A stretch of DNA of 64,000 nt from Nocardioides sp. (GTDB lineage: Bacteria > Actinomycetota > Actinomycetes > Propionibacteriales > Nocardioidaceae), in contig NZ_JAPYPS010000013.1 of assembly GCF_029937575.1 (NCBI RefSeq), positions 1 through 64,000 of the forward strand, given 5' to 3'. Shown piece after piece: positions 1 through 9,849 of this stretch. The stretch's first letter is position 1; each line of letters opens with the position of its first letter. The position numbers were made by a program, and so were the translations under genes. The notes under the pieces are model-generated. The model made no database searches and had not been told where the DNA came from. It saw only the letters and a list, made by a program, of their open reading frames with translations.

Positions 1-1
1 G

Positions 2-844
2 GCTGCGGTCGACGATCTCGACGACGACCTGGTGGCGGAGAAGGACACCGCGGAGAAGTACCTCATCGGTGAGGCCGCCCACTTCGATGCCTACGAGCTG
101 CGCCGGCTCGGGGAGAAGCTGTTCGAGGTCCTCGACCCCGAGACCGCCGAGGCTCGTGAGGCGAAGCGGTTGGCCGACCTGGAGGCCGAGGCCCGGAAGA
201 AGGCTGAGGTGAAGTTCCGCAACGGTGGTGACGGGACGGTGCGGGGGTCGTTCGTGCTGCCGGAGTTGCAGGCCGAGATGTTCCGCAAGGCGTTGCAAGC
301 TCTGGCCTCGCCGAAGCATGTGCGCGCCACCGAGGGTGCTGGTGCTTTCGACTTCGAGAGGCCGACGCCGCACAAGCTGGGTCTGGCGTTCATGGAGTAC
401 ATCGAGGGTTACCCCACCGACGGTCTGCCGAAGCAGGGTGGTCTGGCGGCGACCGTGGTGATCAGCGCCCCGGCCGAGACGTTCACCGAGGGCGCGGAGA
501 GGACGGGCCACACCGAGTCCGGGACCGGGGTCTCACCGGGACAGCTGATCCGGTTGGCGTGTGAGGCGAAGGTGTTCCCGGCCGTGCTGGACAAGGGCGG
601 CCACGTCCTCGACCTCGGTCGCGGCCAGCGGTTCCACAACGCCGCCCAGCGGCTGGCGTTGCTTGTCGAGCAGCAGCACTGTCAGCACCCGGCCTGTGAC
701 GTGGCGGGGGCGTTCTGCCACGTCCACCACACCACCCCCTGGTCCGACGGCGGGCACACCAACACTCGCGACGCCGTACTGCTGTGCCCCTTCCATCACC
801 ACCAGGCCCACGCCACCGGCCAGACCTACCCGATGCGGACGTAG
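2..844 (+). CDS. DUF222 / HNH endonuclease-domain protein (13E12-repeat-like), 5' end outside window
   Basis: Frame is open from base 2; C-terminal HNH-like segment CQHPACDVAGAFCHVHHTTPWSDGGHTNTRDAVLLCPFHHHQAH. Confidence 0.8.
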   Translation, partial: AAVDDLDDDLVAEKDTAEKYLIGEAAHFDAYELRRLGEKLFEVLDPETAEAREAKRLADLEAEARKKAEVKFRNGGDGTVRGSFVLPELQAEMFRKALQALASPKHVRATEGAGAFDFERPTPHKLGLAFMEYIEGYPTDGLPKQGGLAATVVISAPAETFTEGAERTGHTESGTGVSPGQLIRLACEAKVFPAVLDKGGHVLDLGRGQRFHNAAQRLALLVEQQHCQHPACDVAGAFCHVHHTTPWSDGGHTNTRDAVLLCPFHHHQAHATGQTYPMRT

Positions 845-1002
845 GTCGAGGGGCTGATCCATGACTGACTCGGTGTGCGTCACACCACTGCCACCGCGCG
901 TAGAACCTTCCGCTCATCCCGATGGTCGGCCTGGCGGAGTGTCACGGGTCGGCGCATACTCCTGGCATGGAGCCCGGTGGAACGGCAACGCGTCCAACAG
1001 TC

Positions 1003-1425
1003 ATGCGCACGGCGTGCACGACACTCGCTCTCATCACCGCAATGCTGCTTACCGGATGCAGTACAGACTCAGACGCGGGTCGCGCGACCTTGCCACCTGA
1101 GGACGCTCAGACGAGTGCCGATCCCACTACCGCTCTCGCGTTGTGTGAGGGCGCAGTAGGCGAACAGGACCACGTGATCGCCGCTGCTCCCACCACCGTC
1201 CAGCAGGTCCTCAATCGGCGCGGTGGACCGGACCCGGGAACGTCACCAGCAAAGACGTCGTGGGCGTCGCTACCATCCGGCGACCTCGCGGCCTGGTGCA
1301 CCGTCGAGACCGGCAACGGCCGATGGACAGTCAGCGCAGCGACCCTCGCAGGGCCATTGGTCGACTTCATGACCAGTACGACCCCGTTGACCGACGCTTA
1401 CAGCGAGGGACCGGCGATTCCGTAG
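1003..1425 (+). CDS. Putative lipoprotein, unknown function
   Basis: Start MRTACTTLALITAMLLTGCSTDS gives a signal peptide with LTGC lipobox; longer starts at 922 or 967 are possible. Confidence 0.5.
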   Translation: MRTACTTLALITAMLLTGCSTDSDAGRATLPPEDAQTSADPTTALALCEGAVGEQDHVIAAAPTTVQQVLNRRGGPDPGTSPAKTSWASLPSGDLAAWCTVETGNGRWTVSAATLAGPLVDFMTSTTPLTDAYSEGPAIP

Positions 1426-1493
1426 AGTATGCGCCCGACTTTGCTTGATATGCGGGTGGTGCGGATTCATCCAGCTTCAGCGATAGTGGCGCA

Positions 1494-1700
1494 ATGAAGT
1501 CGCAAGCAGCGAGGGAAGAGCAGTCCCTCACCATCGCGGCCGGCCTCGGGGTCCTGCTCGGCGTGCTGACGGCAGGCGCCGTGGTCCTCGTGATTGTTGG
1601 CGGCGTCTCGGGCATGTCCGAGACATTCGATGCGGGGTTCCGGTGGGCGATCGCGCTGAGCCTTGTCTGCGGTGGCGTCTACCTCGTGCGTCACCGCTAG
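1494..1700 (+). CDS. Small two-TM membrane protein
   Basis: 68 aa with two hydrophobic stretches; no family recognised. Confidence 0.4.
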   Translation: MKSQAAREEQSLTIAAGLGVLLGVLTAGAVVLVIVGGVSGMSETFDAGFRWAIALSLVCGGVYLVRHR

Positions 1701-2374
1701 TAGAGCGAGCGTTCGCATCTGCCGCGATCCGCGCGGACATGCCGATGACAGGGCTACTCGGCACGAGCGCGGGGAGCGGCTCCTTCTTCACAGATCCAGA
1801 CGAGCAAGGTCGCGTGCTCAGGGTCGTGCCACGGGGTGTCGTCGTGCGCGAGCGTCCGCTTCTCGTTCTCGGTCAGGAGCGCAACCGGGCCTCCTGGCCA
1901 GGCACCCCGCCATAGGACGTGGTGGCCCAGCAGGCTGGAAACAGCGTGTCGAGCCAGGCCAATCTTCTCGTCGAGTGGAGCCGCCGGTACGAGCGAGTTC
2001 AACGTCCAAACGACCTCCCAGAGCCAAACGTCGTCGCTCTGAGGGTCGCCGCTGATCAGTATGCGAGGCGATCAACTGATGGCAGAGCGGAGTTGGCGTC
2101 AGGCATTTGCACAGGATGCCCGAGTACGCACTCAAAGGCCGCACTGTGGGCCTCGAAGCGGCGATCTCTGGTCGGGCTCCGGCTCGCAGCCGCTCGACAC
2201 ACCTAGCTGACAGCTCTAGGGGTCAATTGTGAGCTCCGAGATGCGACCTACTCCTTGGCCCAGGGGAACCAGATGTAACTGATGGCCACCTTGTGTTGCA
2301 CGCGTGCCGGATCCATGTTCGTCAACGAGCATGGAGGACGGCACATGTAAGGGAACCGGGGTTAGAGTTACATC

Positions 2375-3574
2375 GTGGACCTCTCAATGTTTGCCAACGA
2401 CCACATGGGGAGCCTTGTCCCGATCCATGGAACCGACCCCATTCTCGGACCTTGGAATCACTCCGCCTTCATACCGGTGCCGCTGAACGCTTCGGCGCCG
2501 AGCCTCACTCCTAAGACGTACCTGGAGGTAGCGAATGCCCGCGCCGCCGTCGCCGCTCTGGACAGTTTGGCGCGCCAACTTCCAGATCCGACCCTGCTTC
2601 GCAGGATCGCCCTGAACCGGGAGGCGCAGAGCACCTCAGCTCTTGAAGGGACCTACGTCCCCCTCGCCGAGGTGCTGGTCTCGGGCGATGACGCCCCTCC
2701 GAAGAGTGACAGGCGCGAGGTTCTCAACTACGTGCGGATGGCCTCCTTTGCTTTCAGTGAGATCCAGGAGGGCCGGCCGCTTACGCCCTCACTTCTGTGC
2801 GACCTCCAGTCGATCTTGGTGACTGGGACAAAGGATGAGGGTATCGAAACTGGAATCATTCGTGAGAGTCAAGTGGCCGTCGGGCGACGCTCCGACGCTC
2901 CAGCCGGTGCGTTGCCGGTTCACGCCGCCCGCTTCATCCCTGCGCCGGGCGGGCCCGTGTTGGCGGCGAATGTCCTCGACCTCACGGACTGGATGCGATC
3001 CGACCACGCTGAAGTCCTTGATCCGATTGTCAGCGCAGCCATGGCCCACTACCAGTTTGAAACTCTCCACCCGTTCCACGATGGGAACGGACGGATCGGA
3101 CGCTTGCTGATCATCCTCCAGATGTTCATGCACGGTGTTCTGAGCGAGCCGACGCTGACAGTCTCGCCATGGTTCGAAGCCCGTCGAGTCGAGTACTACG
3201 ACCGCCTGCTTCAAGTGAGTTGTGACGGCGACTGGGATGGGTTCGTTGGATTCTTCGCTCGAGGCATAACGGACTCAGCGAAGCTGACTCAGCGGGAGAT
3301 GTTGGAACTGATCAAGGTGCAAGAGAACATGAAGGAGACCGTCAGAGCCTCGAGGCTGCGGGCCGATACCGCGCTCCAGATGGTCGACTTTGCCGTGGCG
3401 AACGTGTCTTTCACCGTGCGTCAAGCCTCGGAAGGGCTTGGCGTCAGTTACCCACGTGCTAACGGGCTCGCACAACAACTAATTGAGCTCGACATCCTCG
3501 CCGAAACTAAGCTTGAAGGCTCTCCGACCCGGCGCTTCTACGCACCGCAAGTACTTCGGGCCCTCGTCCCTTAG
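2375..3574 (+). CDS. Fic family protein (putative AMP/NMP transferase) with C-terminal winged-helix-like region
   Basis: Fic motif HPFHDGNGRIGR; N-terminal inhibitory-type motif TSALEG; GTG start. Confidence 0.93.
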   Translation: MDLSMFANDHMGSLVPIHGTDPILGPWNHSAFIPVPLNASAPSLTPKTYLEVANARAAVAALDSLARQLPDPTLLRRIALNREAQSTSALEGTYVPLAEVLVSGDDAPPKSDRREVLNYVRMASFAFSEIQEGRPLTPSLLCDLQSILVTGTKDEGIETGIIRESQVAVGRRSDAPAGALPVHAARFIPAPGGPVLAANVLDLTDWMRSDHAEVLDPIVSAAMAHYQFETLHPFHDGNGRIGRLLIILQMFMHGVLSEPTLTVSPWFEARRVEYYDRLLQVSCDGDWDGFVGFFARGITDSAKLTQREMLELIKVQENMKETVRASRLRADTALQMVDFAVANVSFTVRQASEGLGVSYPRANGLAQQLIELDILAETKLEGSPTRRFYAPQVLRALVP

Positions 3575-3937
3575 TTCACTAGTCTTCCCTGCCGGCGTTC
3601 GTCTCCGTCGACGGTAGTCGAACTCGGGTTCGGGGGAGGAGCGCCCGACCGTGCCGCCCCTCGGGATCCGCCCGACCATCAGCGCATAGTGCGCGCCTCA
3701 GCGCGCGGGTAGCCGGGCGCGTGGGCGACGGAACCGCGGGTGCAACGCTGCCCTGCACCTACTGGGCCGTCGTGTCCTCCGGGTCGTCTGAAGCTGAACT
3801 GGACACCGTGCTGGCCTCGGTACGCGAATCAATGCCTTGATCGTGGCCGGCGTCACCGAGCGCTCCTGCGCCCGATCCCGGGCGTCACACACCGTCGGCT
3901 GTCAGGGTTGTCGGGGCTGCCCGGTAGCGTCTCGCCC

Positions 3938-4600
3938 GTGACCTCCGCCCCCGGCCCGACCGGTCCCGTGTACGCCGGGCGTGGCGTCTTCGTGTGCTTC
4001 GAGGGCGGCGAGGGCTCGGGCAAGTCCACCCAGTCCGGGCGGTTGCGCGACTGGCTGCTCGCCGAGGGGTACGCCGTACGGCTGACGTTCGAGCCCGGTG
4101 ACACGCCTGTGGGTCGCGAGGTCCGCCGCATCGTGCTGAGTCCCGAGACCGGCGCCTTGGCCGACCGCACCGAGGCACTGCTCTACGCCGCCGACAAGGC
4201 CGAGCACGTCGAGACCCTCGTGCTCCCCGCGCTGGAGCGCGGCGAGGTGGTGATCACCGACCGCTACGTCGACTCGACCCTGGCCTACCAGGGCGCCGGC
4301 CGCTCGCTGGCCGTCGAGGAGGTCGAGGCCGTCGCCCGCTGGGCCACCGGCGACCTCCGCCCGCACCTGACCGTCGTCCTCGACCTCGCCCCGGAGGCGG
4401 GGCTGGGCCGGTTCGCCGGGCGCGACCGGATCGAGGGCGAGTCCCTGGAGTTCCACCAGCGGGTCCGCGAGGCCTTCGTCGCGATGGCCGAGGACGACCC
4501 GGACCACTACCTGGTGCTCGACGCCCGGGCGCCCGTCGACGAGATCGCGGAGCGCGTGCGCGACGCCGTACGCCCCCTGCTGGCGCAGGCGGTCCGGTGA
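3938..4600 (+). CDS. tmk: dTMP kinase
   Basis: P-loop FEGGEGSGKST, DRYVDSTLAYQGAGR motif; GTG start at 3938 preferred over ORF start 3740; overlaps holB. Confidence 0.92.
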   Translation: MTSAPGPTGPVYAGRGVFVCFEGGEGSGKSTQSGRLRDWLLAEGYAVRLTFEPGDTPVGREVRRIVLSPETGALADRTEALLYAADKAEHVETLVLPALERGEVVITDRYVDSTLAYQGAGRSLAVEEVEAVARWATGDLRPHLTVVLDLAPEAGLGRFAGRDRIEGESLEFHQRVREAFVAMAEDDPDHYLVLDARAPVDEIAERVRDAVRPLLAQAVR

Positions 4601-5781
4601 CGGCCGTCGCGGCGGGGGGTCGCGTCGGCGACGTGTGGGCCGACCTCGTCGGGCAGCAGCGCGCGGTCGACGTCCTGCGGCCCGCCACCGCCGGCAAGGG
4701 GATGTCGCACGCCTGGCTCTTCACCGGCCCACCCGGCTCCGGGCGCTCCAACGTGGCGCTCGCCTTCGCCGCAGCGCTGCAGTGCGAGCGGCGCGGCGAC
4801 GAGGCGGGTTGCGGGCAGTGCCACGAGTGCCACACCGCGCTGGCGGGCAGCCACGCCGACATCGGGCTGGTCCGCACCGCCAAGCTGTCCATCGGCGTCG
4901 ACGAGGTGCGCGACCTCGTCCGCCGCTCCGCGCTCGCCCCGGCCGGGCGTCGCTGGCAGATCATCATCGTCGAGGACGCCGACCGCTTGACCGAGCAGGC
5001 CGCCAACGCGCTGCTCAAGGCGATCGAGGAGCCCACCGACCGCACCGTGTGGATGCTCTGCGCCCCCACCGTCGAGGACGTCCTGCCCACGATCCGCTCC
5101 CGCTGCCGCCAGCTCACGCTGGCGACCCCGACCGCGGCTGCCGTGGCCGAGTTCCTGGTGCGCTCCGACGGAGTGAGCCCCGCCCTGGCGGCGTACGCCG
5201 CGCGCGCGAGCCAGGGACACATCGGCCGGGCGCGCGCGTTGGCCCGCGACGAGGCCACCCGCAACCGCCGCCGCGAGATCGTCTCCCTGCCCTTGCGCCT
5301 GACGTCGCTGGGCGCCTGCATGCAGGCCGCGACCAACCTGGCCGAGGTGGCCAAGGAGGAGGCCGAGGCGATCACCAGCGAGCTGGACGACCGGGAGAAG
5401 GTCGACCTCGCCACGACGTACGGCGTGGTCGAGCGCGGTCGTCGTCCGCGGGAGTACGCGCCCGCGCTGTCGGCGCTGGACAAGTCCCAGAAGACCCGCG
5501 CCAAGCGCCGGGTGCTCGACGTCGTGGACCGCGGGCTGATGGACCTCACCTCGGTCTACCGCGACGCGATCGCGGTGGCGGCGAGGGCTCCGGGGTCCCT
5601 GGTCAACGAGGAGATCCGCGGGGACATCGAGGAGCTCGCCCGGACCTCCACGCCGGAGCTCAACCTGCGCCGGATCGGGTGGATCTTCGAGGCCCGCGAG
5701 CAGATGTTGGAGTTCAACGTGCCGGTCGCCCTTGCCCTGGAGGCCATGATGGTGGCGCTGAAGGTGCCCGAGCGGAGCTAG
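4597..5781 (+). CDS. holB: DNA polymerase III subunit delta'
   Basis: VWADLVGQQRAVDVL...HAWLFTGPPGSGRS, zinc motif CGQCHECH, NALLKAIEEPTDRTVWMLCAPTVEDVLPTIRSRCR; follows tmk. Confidence 0.92.
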   Translation: MTAVAAGGRVGDVWADLVGQQRAVDVLRPATAGKGMSHAWLFTGPPGSGRSNVALAFAAALQCERRGDEAGCGQCHECHTALAGSHADIGLVRTAKLSIGVDEVRDLVRRSALAPAGRRWQIIIVEDADRLTEQAANALLKAIEEPTDRTVWMLCAPTVEDVLPTIRSRCRQLTLATPTAAAVAEFLVRSDGVSPALAAYAARASQGHIGRARALARDEATRNRRREIVSLPLRLTSLGACMQAATNLAEVAKEEAEAITSELDDREKVDLATTYGVVERGRRPREYAPALSALDKSQKTRAKRRVLDVVDRGLMDLTSVYRDAIAVAARAPGSLVNEEIRGDIEELARTSTPELNLRRIGWIFEAREQMLEFNVPVALALEAMMVALKVPERS

Positions 5782-5805
5782 TGGACAGTCGATGGTGAGC
5801 AGCTG

Positions 5806-7386
5806 ATGATGAGCAGGCGGATGACCTTGATCGTGGCCGTGGTGGCGGTGATCGCCCTCGGAGTCGGTGGGGGTGCGACCGCGGCCCTGATCTTCACCGG
5901 CGACGACTCGGCGAGCCCCTCGGCGCCGCGCTCCACCCAGACTCGCGACGCCTCGCCGGTGCCGGGCCCCGACGGAGATCCGGTCAACGTCCCGGCCGGC
6001 CTCGAGCAGTACTACGAGCAGGTGCCCGACTGGCAGGCCTGCGGCTCCAACGACTGCGCCACGCTGACGGTGCCGATCGACTACGCCGAGCCGGAGGGGG
6101 AGACGATCGAGCTCAACCTCGAGCGCGCGCCCGCCAGTGACCAGGCGGCCAAGGTGGGCTCGCTCGTGGTCAACCCCGGCGGCCCCGGCGCCCCCGGCAC
6201 GAGCCTCGTCGACGATCCGTCGTTCGCCTTCGGCGCTCCCTTGCTGGCCCGGATGGACATCGTGGCCTTCGACCCCCGTGGCACCGGCGAGTCCGACCCG
6301 ATCGACTGCGTCTCCGACACCGACCTCGACACCTTCATCGCCCAGGACCCGGCCCCCGACGACGCGGCGGAGGCCGAGCAGTTCACCGAGGAGCAGGACG
6401 ACTTCTTCGCCAGCTGCGTGGAGAGCTCCGACTCCCTGATCGGTCATGTCTCCACCGTCGAGGCGGCGCGCGACATGGACGTCCTGCGCGGTGCGCTGCG
6501 CGAGGAGAAGCTCGCCTACCTCGGCTTCTCCTACGGCACGACCTTGGGTGGCGTCTACGCGGAGCTCTTCGCCGACAACGTCGGGCGCTTCGTCCTCGAC
6601 GCGGCCACCGACCCCGAGCTGGACTTCCGCGAGAACTCCCTGAGCCAGGCGCGCGGCTTCCAGACCGCCCTCAACGCCTACGTCGACGACTGTCTCGCCG
6701 GTGGCAGCTGCTTCCTGGGCACGGACCGCCAGGAGGGGCTGGACACCATCAAGACCCTGCTCGACGACATCGAGGCATCGCCCCTTCCCACGTCGTCGGG
6801 GCGCGACCTGGCGATCGGCAACGCCTTCTACGGCGTCGTCACTCCGCTCTACAGCCGCGACAACTGGCCGTTCCTCGACCAGGCGCTGCAGGAGGGGCTG
6901 GCCGGCAACGGCGACACGCTGCTGCTGCTCTCCGACTTCTACTCCTCCCGCAACGCCTCCGGGGGCTACGACGACAACAGCCTCGAGGCGTTCCTGGCGA
7001 TCAACTGCCTCGACGACCCCACGACGCTGGAGCCGGAGGACATCCCGGCCGAGTACCCCGCCTTCGACGAGGCCTCGCCGACCTTCGGTCGCGTCTTCGC
7101 CTGGGGGCTGATCGGCTGCCACGGCGTCGAGGTGGAGGCTTCCGAGCCGTACCCGACCGTGCGCGGCGAGGGGGCTGACCCCATCGTCGTGCTCGGTACG
7201 ACGCGCGACCCGGCGACGCCGTACGAGGAGGCCGTCGCGCTGGCCGACCAGCTCGACAGCGGCGTCCTGGTCAGCCGCGACGGCGACGGCCATACGGCGT
7301 ACAACAAGGGCAACGCGTGCATCGACGACGCCGTCGAGGGCTACCTGCTCGAGGGGGTCGTCCCCGAGGACGGCCTGGAGTGCTGA
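5806..7386 (+). CDS. Secreted alpha/beta hydrolase (tripeptidyl aminopeptidase-like)
   Basis: N-terminal hydrophobic anchor; NPGGPGAPGTS, GFSYGTTLGG nucleophile elbow, C-terminal DGDGHTAY. Confidence 0.87.
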   Translation: MMSRRMTLIVAVVAVIALGVGGGATAALIFTGDDSASPSAPRSTQTRDASPVPGPDGDPVNVPAGLEQYYEQVPDWQACGSNDCATLTVPIDYAEPEGETIELNLERAPASDQAAKVGSLVVNPGGPGAPGTSLVDDPSFAFGAPLLARMDIVAFDPRGTGESDPIDCVSDTDLDTFIAQDPAPDDAAEAEQFTEEQDDFFASCVESSDSLIGHVSTVEAARDMDVLRGALREEKLAYLGFSYGTTLGGVYAELFADNVGRFVLDAATDPELDFRENSLSQARGFQTALNAYVDDCLAGGSCFLGTDRQEGLDTIKTLLDDIEASPLPTSSGRDLAIGNAFYGVVTPLYSRDNWPFLDQALQEGLAGNGDTLLLLSDFYSSRNASGGYDDNSLEAFLAINCLDDPTTLEPEDIPAEYPAFDEASPTFGRVFAWGLIGCHGVEVEASEPYPTVRGEGADPIVVLGTTRDPATPYEEAVALADQLDSGVLVSRDGDGHTAYNKGNACIDDAVEGYLLEGVVPEDGLEC

Positions 7387-7435
7387 TCACGGGAGGCCCG
7401 CGGTTAGCCCGCGCCGATCCGGGCACCCTGGCCCC

Positions 7436-7885
7436 ATGTCGCTCGCACCCGTGTTCGGGATCGTCCTGGTCGTGCTGGGCGTCCTGTTCATCGCCCTGGG
7501 GGTCCGGGTGGGGCGCCACCACCGCGAGTTCGAGCGCAGGTCACGCCTGGCCGACGCCCAGGTGATCGAGCTGTTGCACCAGGTCATCGGGACGCCCGAT
7601 GTGCCGGGACGCGACGGCATCTGGAAGCCCGTCGTCCGCTTCGTCCTCCCCGACGGCCGGCCGATCGAGGTCGAGACCACGCACGGCAGCAACCCGCCGC
7701 CGGCCCAGCCCGGCCAGTGGGTCCAGGTGCGCTACGACCCCGAGCGGCCCACGTCGGTCAGGCTCGCCGTCGGCCCGAGCTCGGGAGGTCTGCTCTCCCC
7801 GTTGTTCGTGGTGGTCGGCTGCGTGGTCGCGGTCGGCGGGCTCGTCACCCTGGCGCTCGGGTTGCTGGCAGCACGGTTCCTGTGA
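7436..7885 (+). CDS. DUF3592-like membrane protein
   Basis: Two TM segments flanking a VXFXXXDGXPIEVETXXGSNPPP...GQWVQVRYDPERP domain. Confidence 0.65.
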   Translation: MSLAPVFGIVLVVLGVLFIALGVRVGRHHREFERRSRLADAQVIELLHQVIGTPDVPGRDGIWKPVVRFVLPDGRPIEVETTHGSNPPPAQPGQWVQVRYDPERPTSVRLAVGPSSGGLLSPLFVVVGCVVAVGGLVTLALGLLAARFL

Positions 7886-7921
7886 CGCTCGGACCGGCTC
7901 AGGGGCGCTCGGTTGAGGGGG

Positions 7922-8878
7922 TCAGGGCAGCCGGGCGAACCAGCGCAACGACATCGCCGCTGCGAGCAGCCCCAGCAGCAGCGCGATGGCGATGACGTAC
8001 GGCGTGACGTCGCGCTGCTCGGTGGTGAAGCCGATCGAGGACTGGATGTCGTCGTAGACCTCGTCGAGCGCCTCGGCGGTCTCGGCGGCGTACCCGATCC
8101 CACCCGTGGCCTGGGCCAGGGCGTCGAGCGAGGCCTGGTCGACGGGCACCGGCACGAGCTGGCCGTCGACGGTGACGGTGCCGGTCGGGGTGCCGTAGGC
8201 GATCGTCGAGACCGGCACCTCGGCCTCGGCGGCGGCGCCGGCGGCCTGGTCGAGGCTGCTGCCGACGGTGTTGGTGCCATCGCTGAGCAGCACGATCTGG
8301 GCCGGCACGTCGGTGTCGAGGCCGGTCCCGTCGGTGGCGGCGGTCGACTCGATCTGCGCGAGCGAGGTCATCACGCCGTCGCCGATCGCGGTGCCCTCGT
8401 CGAGGCGCAGGTTGTCCAGGGCCGTCACGGCGGCCTCGTGGTCGGAGGTCGGGGTGGCCAGCACCGTGGCCGACCCGGCGAACGAGACCACGCCGACGTT
8501 GAACCCGCTGGGGAGTCCGTCCACGAAGCCCTGCGCCGCGTCGCTGGCCGCAGAGAGACGGTCGGGGGCGACGTCGGTCGCCTGCATCGAGAGCGACACG
8601 TCGACGACCACGATCACGGTCGCGCGTTCGCGCGGCACCTGCTCGTCGACCTGGGGGCGCGCCGCGGCCACGGTCAGCACGACGAAGGTGAGCAGCAGCA
8701 GCGTCGCCGGCAGGTGACGGCGCCAGCCCGGCTTCTCCGGCGTGAGGCGCTCCAGCATCGGCAGGGTCGCGAACGTGACGGCGTACTGACTGCGGCGCTT
8801 GGCCTGGACCAGGTACGACGCGGCGAGCGCCGCGACCGGGAGCAACAGGAGCAGCCAGGCGGGGGAGGCGAGGCTCAT
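7922..8878 (-). CDS. VWA domain-containing membrane protein (BatA-like)
   Basis: MIDAS-type VVVDVSLSMQATDV, LLSDGTNTVG; N- and C-terminal TM; last gene of MoxR-DUF58-VWA cluster. Confidence 0.87.
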   Translation of the reverse strand: MSLASPAWLLLLLPVAALAASYLVQAKRRSQYAVTFATLPMLERLTPEKPGWRRHLPATLLLLTFVVLTVAAARPQVDEQVPRERATVIVVVDVSLSMQATDVAPDRLSAASDAAQGFVDGLPSGFNVGVVSFAGSATVLATPTSDHEAAVTALDNLRLDEGTAIGDGVMTSLAQIESTAATDGTGLDTDVPAQIVLLSDGTNTVGSSLDQAAGAAAEAEVPVSTIAYGTPTGTVTVDGQLVPVPVDQASLDALAQATGGIGYAAETAEALDEVYDDIQSSIGFTTEQRDVTPYVIAIALLLGLLAAAMSLRWFARLP

Positions 8879-9849
8879 CAGGCCGCCCCTCCGCGGGCCG
8901 GGGCTCCGTGCTTGAGGGGCCGGCCGTGCACGTGACGCGCGAGGTCGCGCACCCAGTCGCGGTCGGTGCGCAGCAGCACGTGGCCGGCGCGGGCGGAGCG
9001 GACGGCCTCGGCCGTGGCGGTGCGGTGGGCGGCGGTCATCGCGGCGTAGCGCTCCCGCACGCGACGGTCGGAGGTCCAGACCTCGCGGCGGCGTCCGCTC
9101 TCGGGATCCACGAGGGTGACCGCACCGACGTCGGGCAGCGTGAGCTCGCGCGGGTCGACGACCTCGACGACGAGAGTCTCGTGGGAGGCCGCGAGGCGGC
9201 GCAGTGGTCGCTCCCAGGCGAAGGGTCGCTCGACGACGCCGTGCGGGTCGAGCAGGTCGGTGACGATCACCCGCACGCCGGGTCGGGAGTGACGGGCGCC
9301 GAAGCCGCGCAGGGCCTCGGTGAGGTCGCCGCCCCCACCCGCGGAGGCGGCGCCGCGCGACGTACGGCGTCGCAGCGAGCGGTGGGCGGCGGCGCGCGAC
9401 GGGACAGGCGCCTCCCAGCGCAACCCGGCCCCGGTGAGGGTCGCCGTGCCGAGCCTGTTGCCGGGGCCGGCGGTCAGCAGGGCGATCGCGGCGGTGACGC
9501 CGGCGGCGATGTCGCGCTTCTCCAGCGCGATCGTGCCGAAGGCCATGCTGGGGGTGTCGTCGACGAGCACCCAGGTCTCCAGCTCGTGCTGGGCGAGCGT
9601 GCGCCAGACGTGGGGCACGCCGGCGGAGCGGGCGGTGACGTTCCAGTCGATGCGGCGTACGTCGTCCTCGCCGGGGCGGTAGCGCACGACCTCCTCCGGG
9701 TCGGAGCCCGAGCCGAGCCGCAGCCCCTGCTGGTCGCCGTGCATCCGGCCGGGGAGGCGGCGTCGTACGGCGAGGTCCAGGGCCGCGAAGACGGCCTCGG
9801 GCTCGGTGTCGTCGCCGAGAGGCGGCAGGTCGGGGGCGTGGGAGGTCAC
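8878..9849 (-). CDS. DUF58 domain-containing protein
   Basis: GSGSDPEEVVRYRPGEDDVRRIDWNVTAR; GTG start 9849; 4-bp-type overlaps with both neighbours. Confidence 0.87.
   Translation of the reverse strand: MTSHAPDLPPLGDDTEPEAVFAALDLAVRRRLPGRMHGDQQGLRLGSGSDPEEVVRYRPGEDDVRRIDWNVTARSAGVPHVWRTLAQHELETWVLVDDTPSMAFGTIALEKRDIAAGVTAAIALLTAGPGNRLGTATLTGAGLRWEAPVPSRAAAHRSLRRRTSRGAASAGGGGDLTEALRGFGARHSRPGVRVIVTDLLDPHGVVERPFAWERPLRRLAASHETLVVEVVDPRELTLPDVGAVTLVDPESGRRREVWTSDRRVRERYAAMTAAHRTATAEAVRSARAGHVLLRTDRDWVRDLARHVHGRPLKHGAPARGGAA

Noticed and set aside
1754-2002. 82-aa minus ORF (MNSLVPAAPLDEKIGLARHAV...)
   Set aside because: Reads somewhat protein-like but has no recognised domain or clear RBS; the 1.7-2.3 kb stretch looks like decayed sequence.
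4507-7293. 928-aa minus-strand ORF opposite tmk-holB-hydrolase
   Set aside because: Antisense to three confidently identified genes; Arg/Gly/Val-rich composition typical of a spurious high-GC reading frame.
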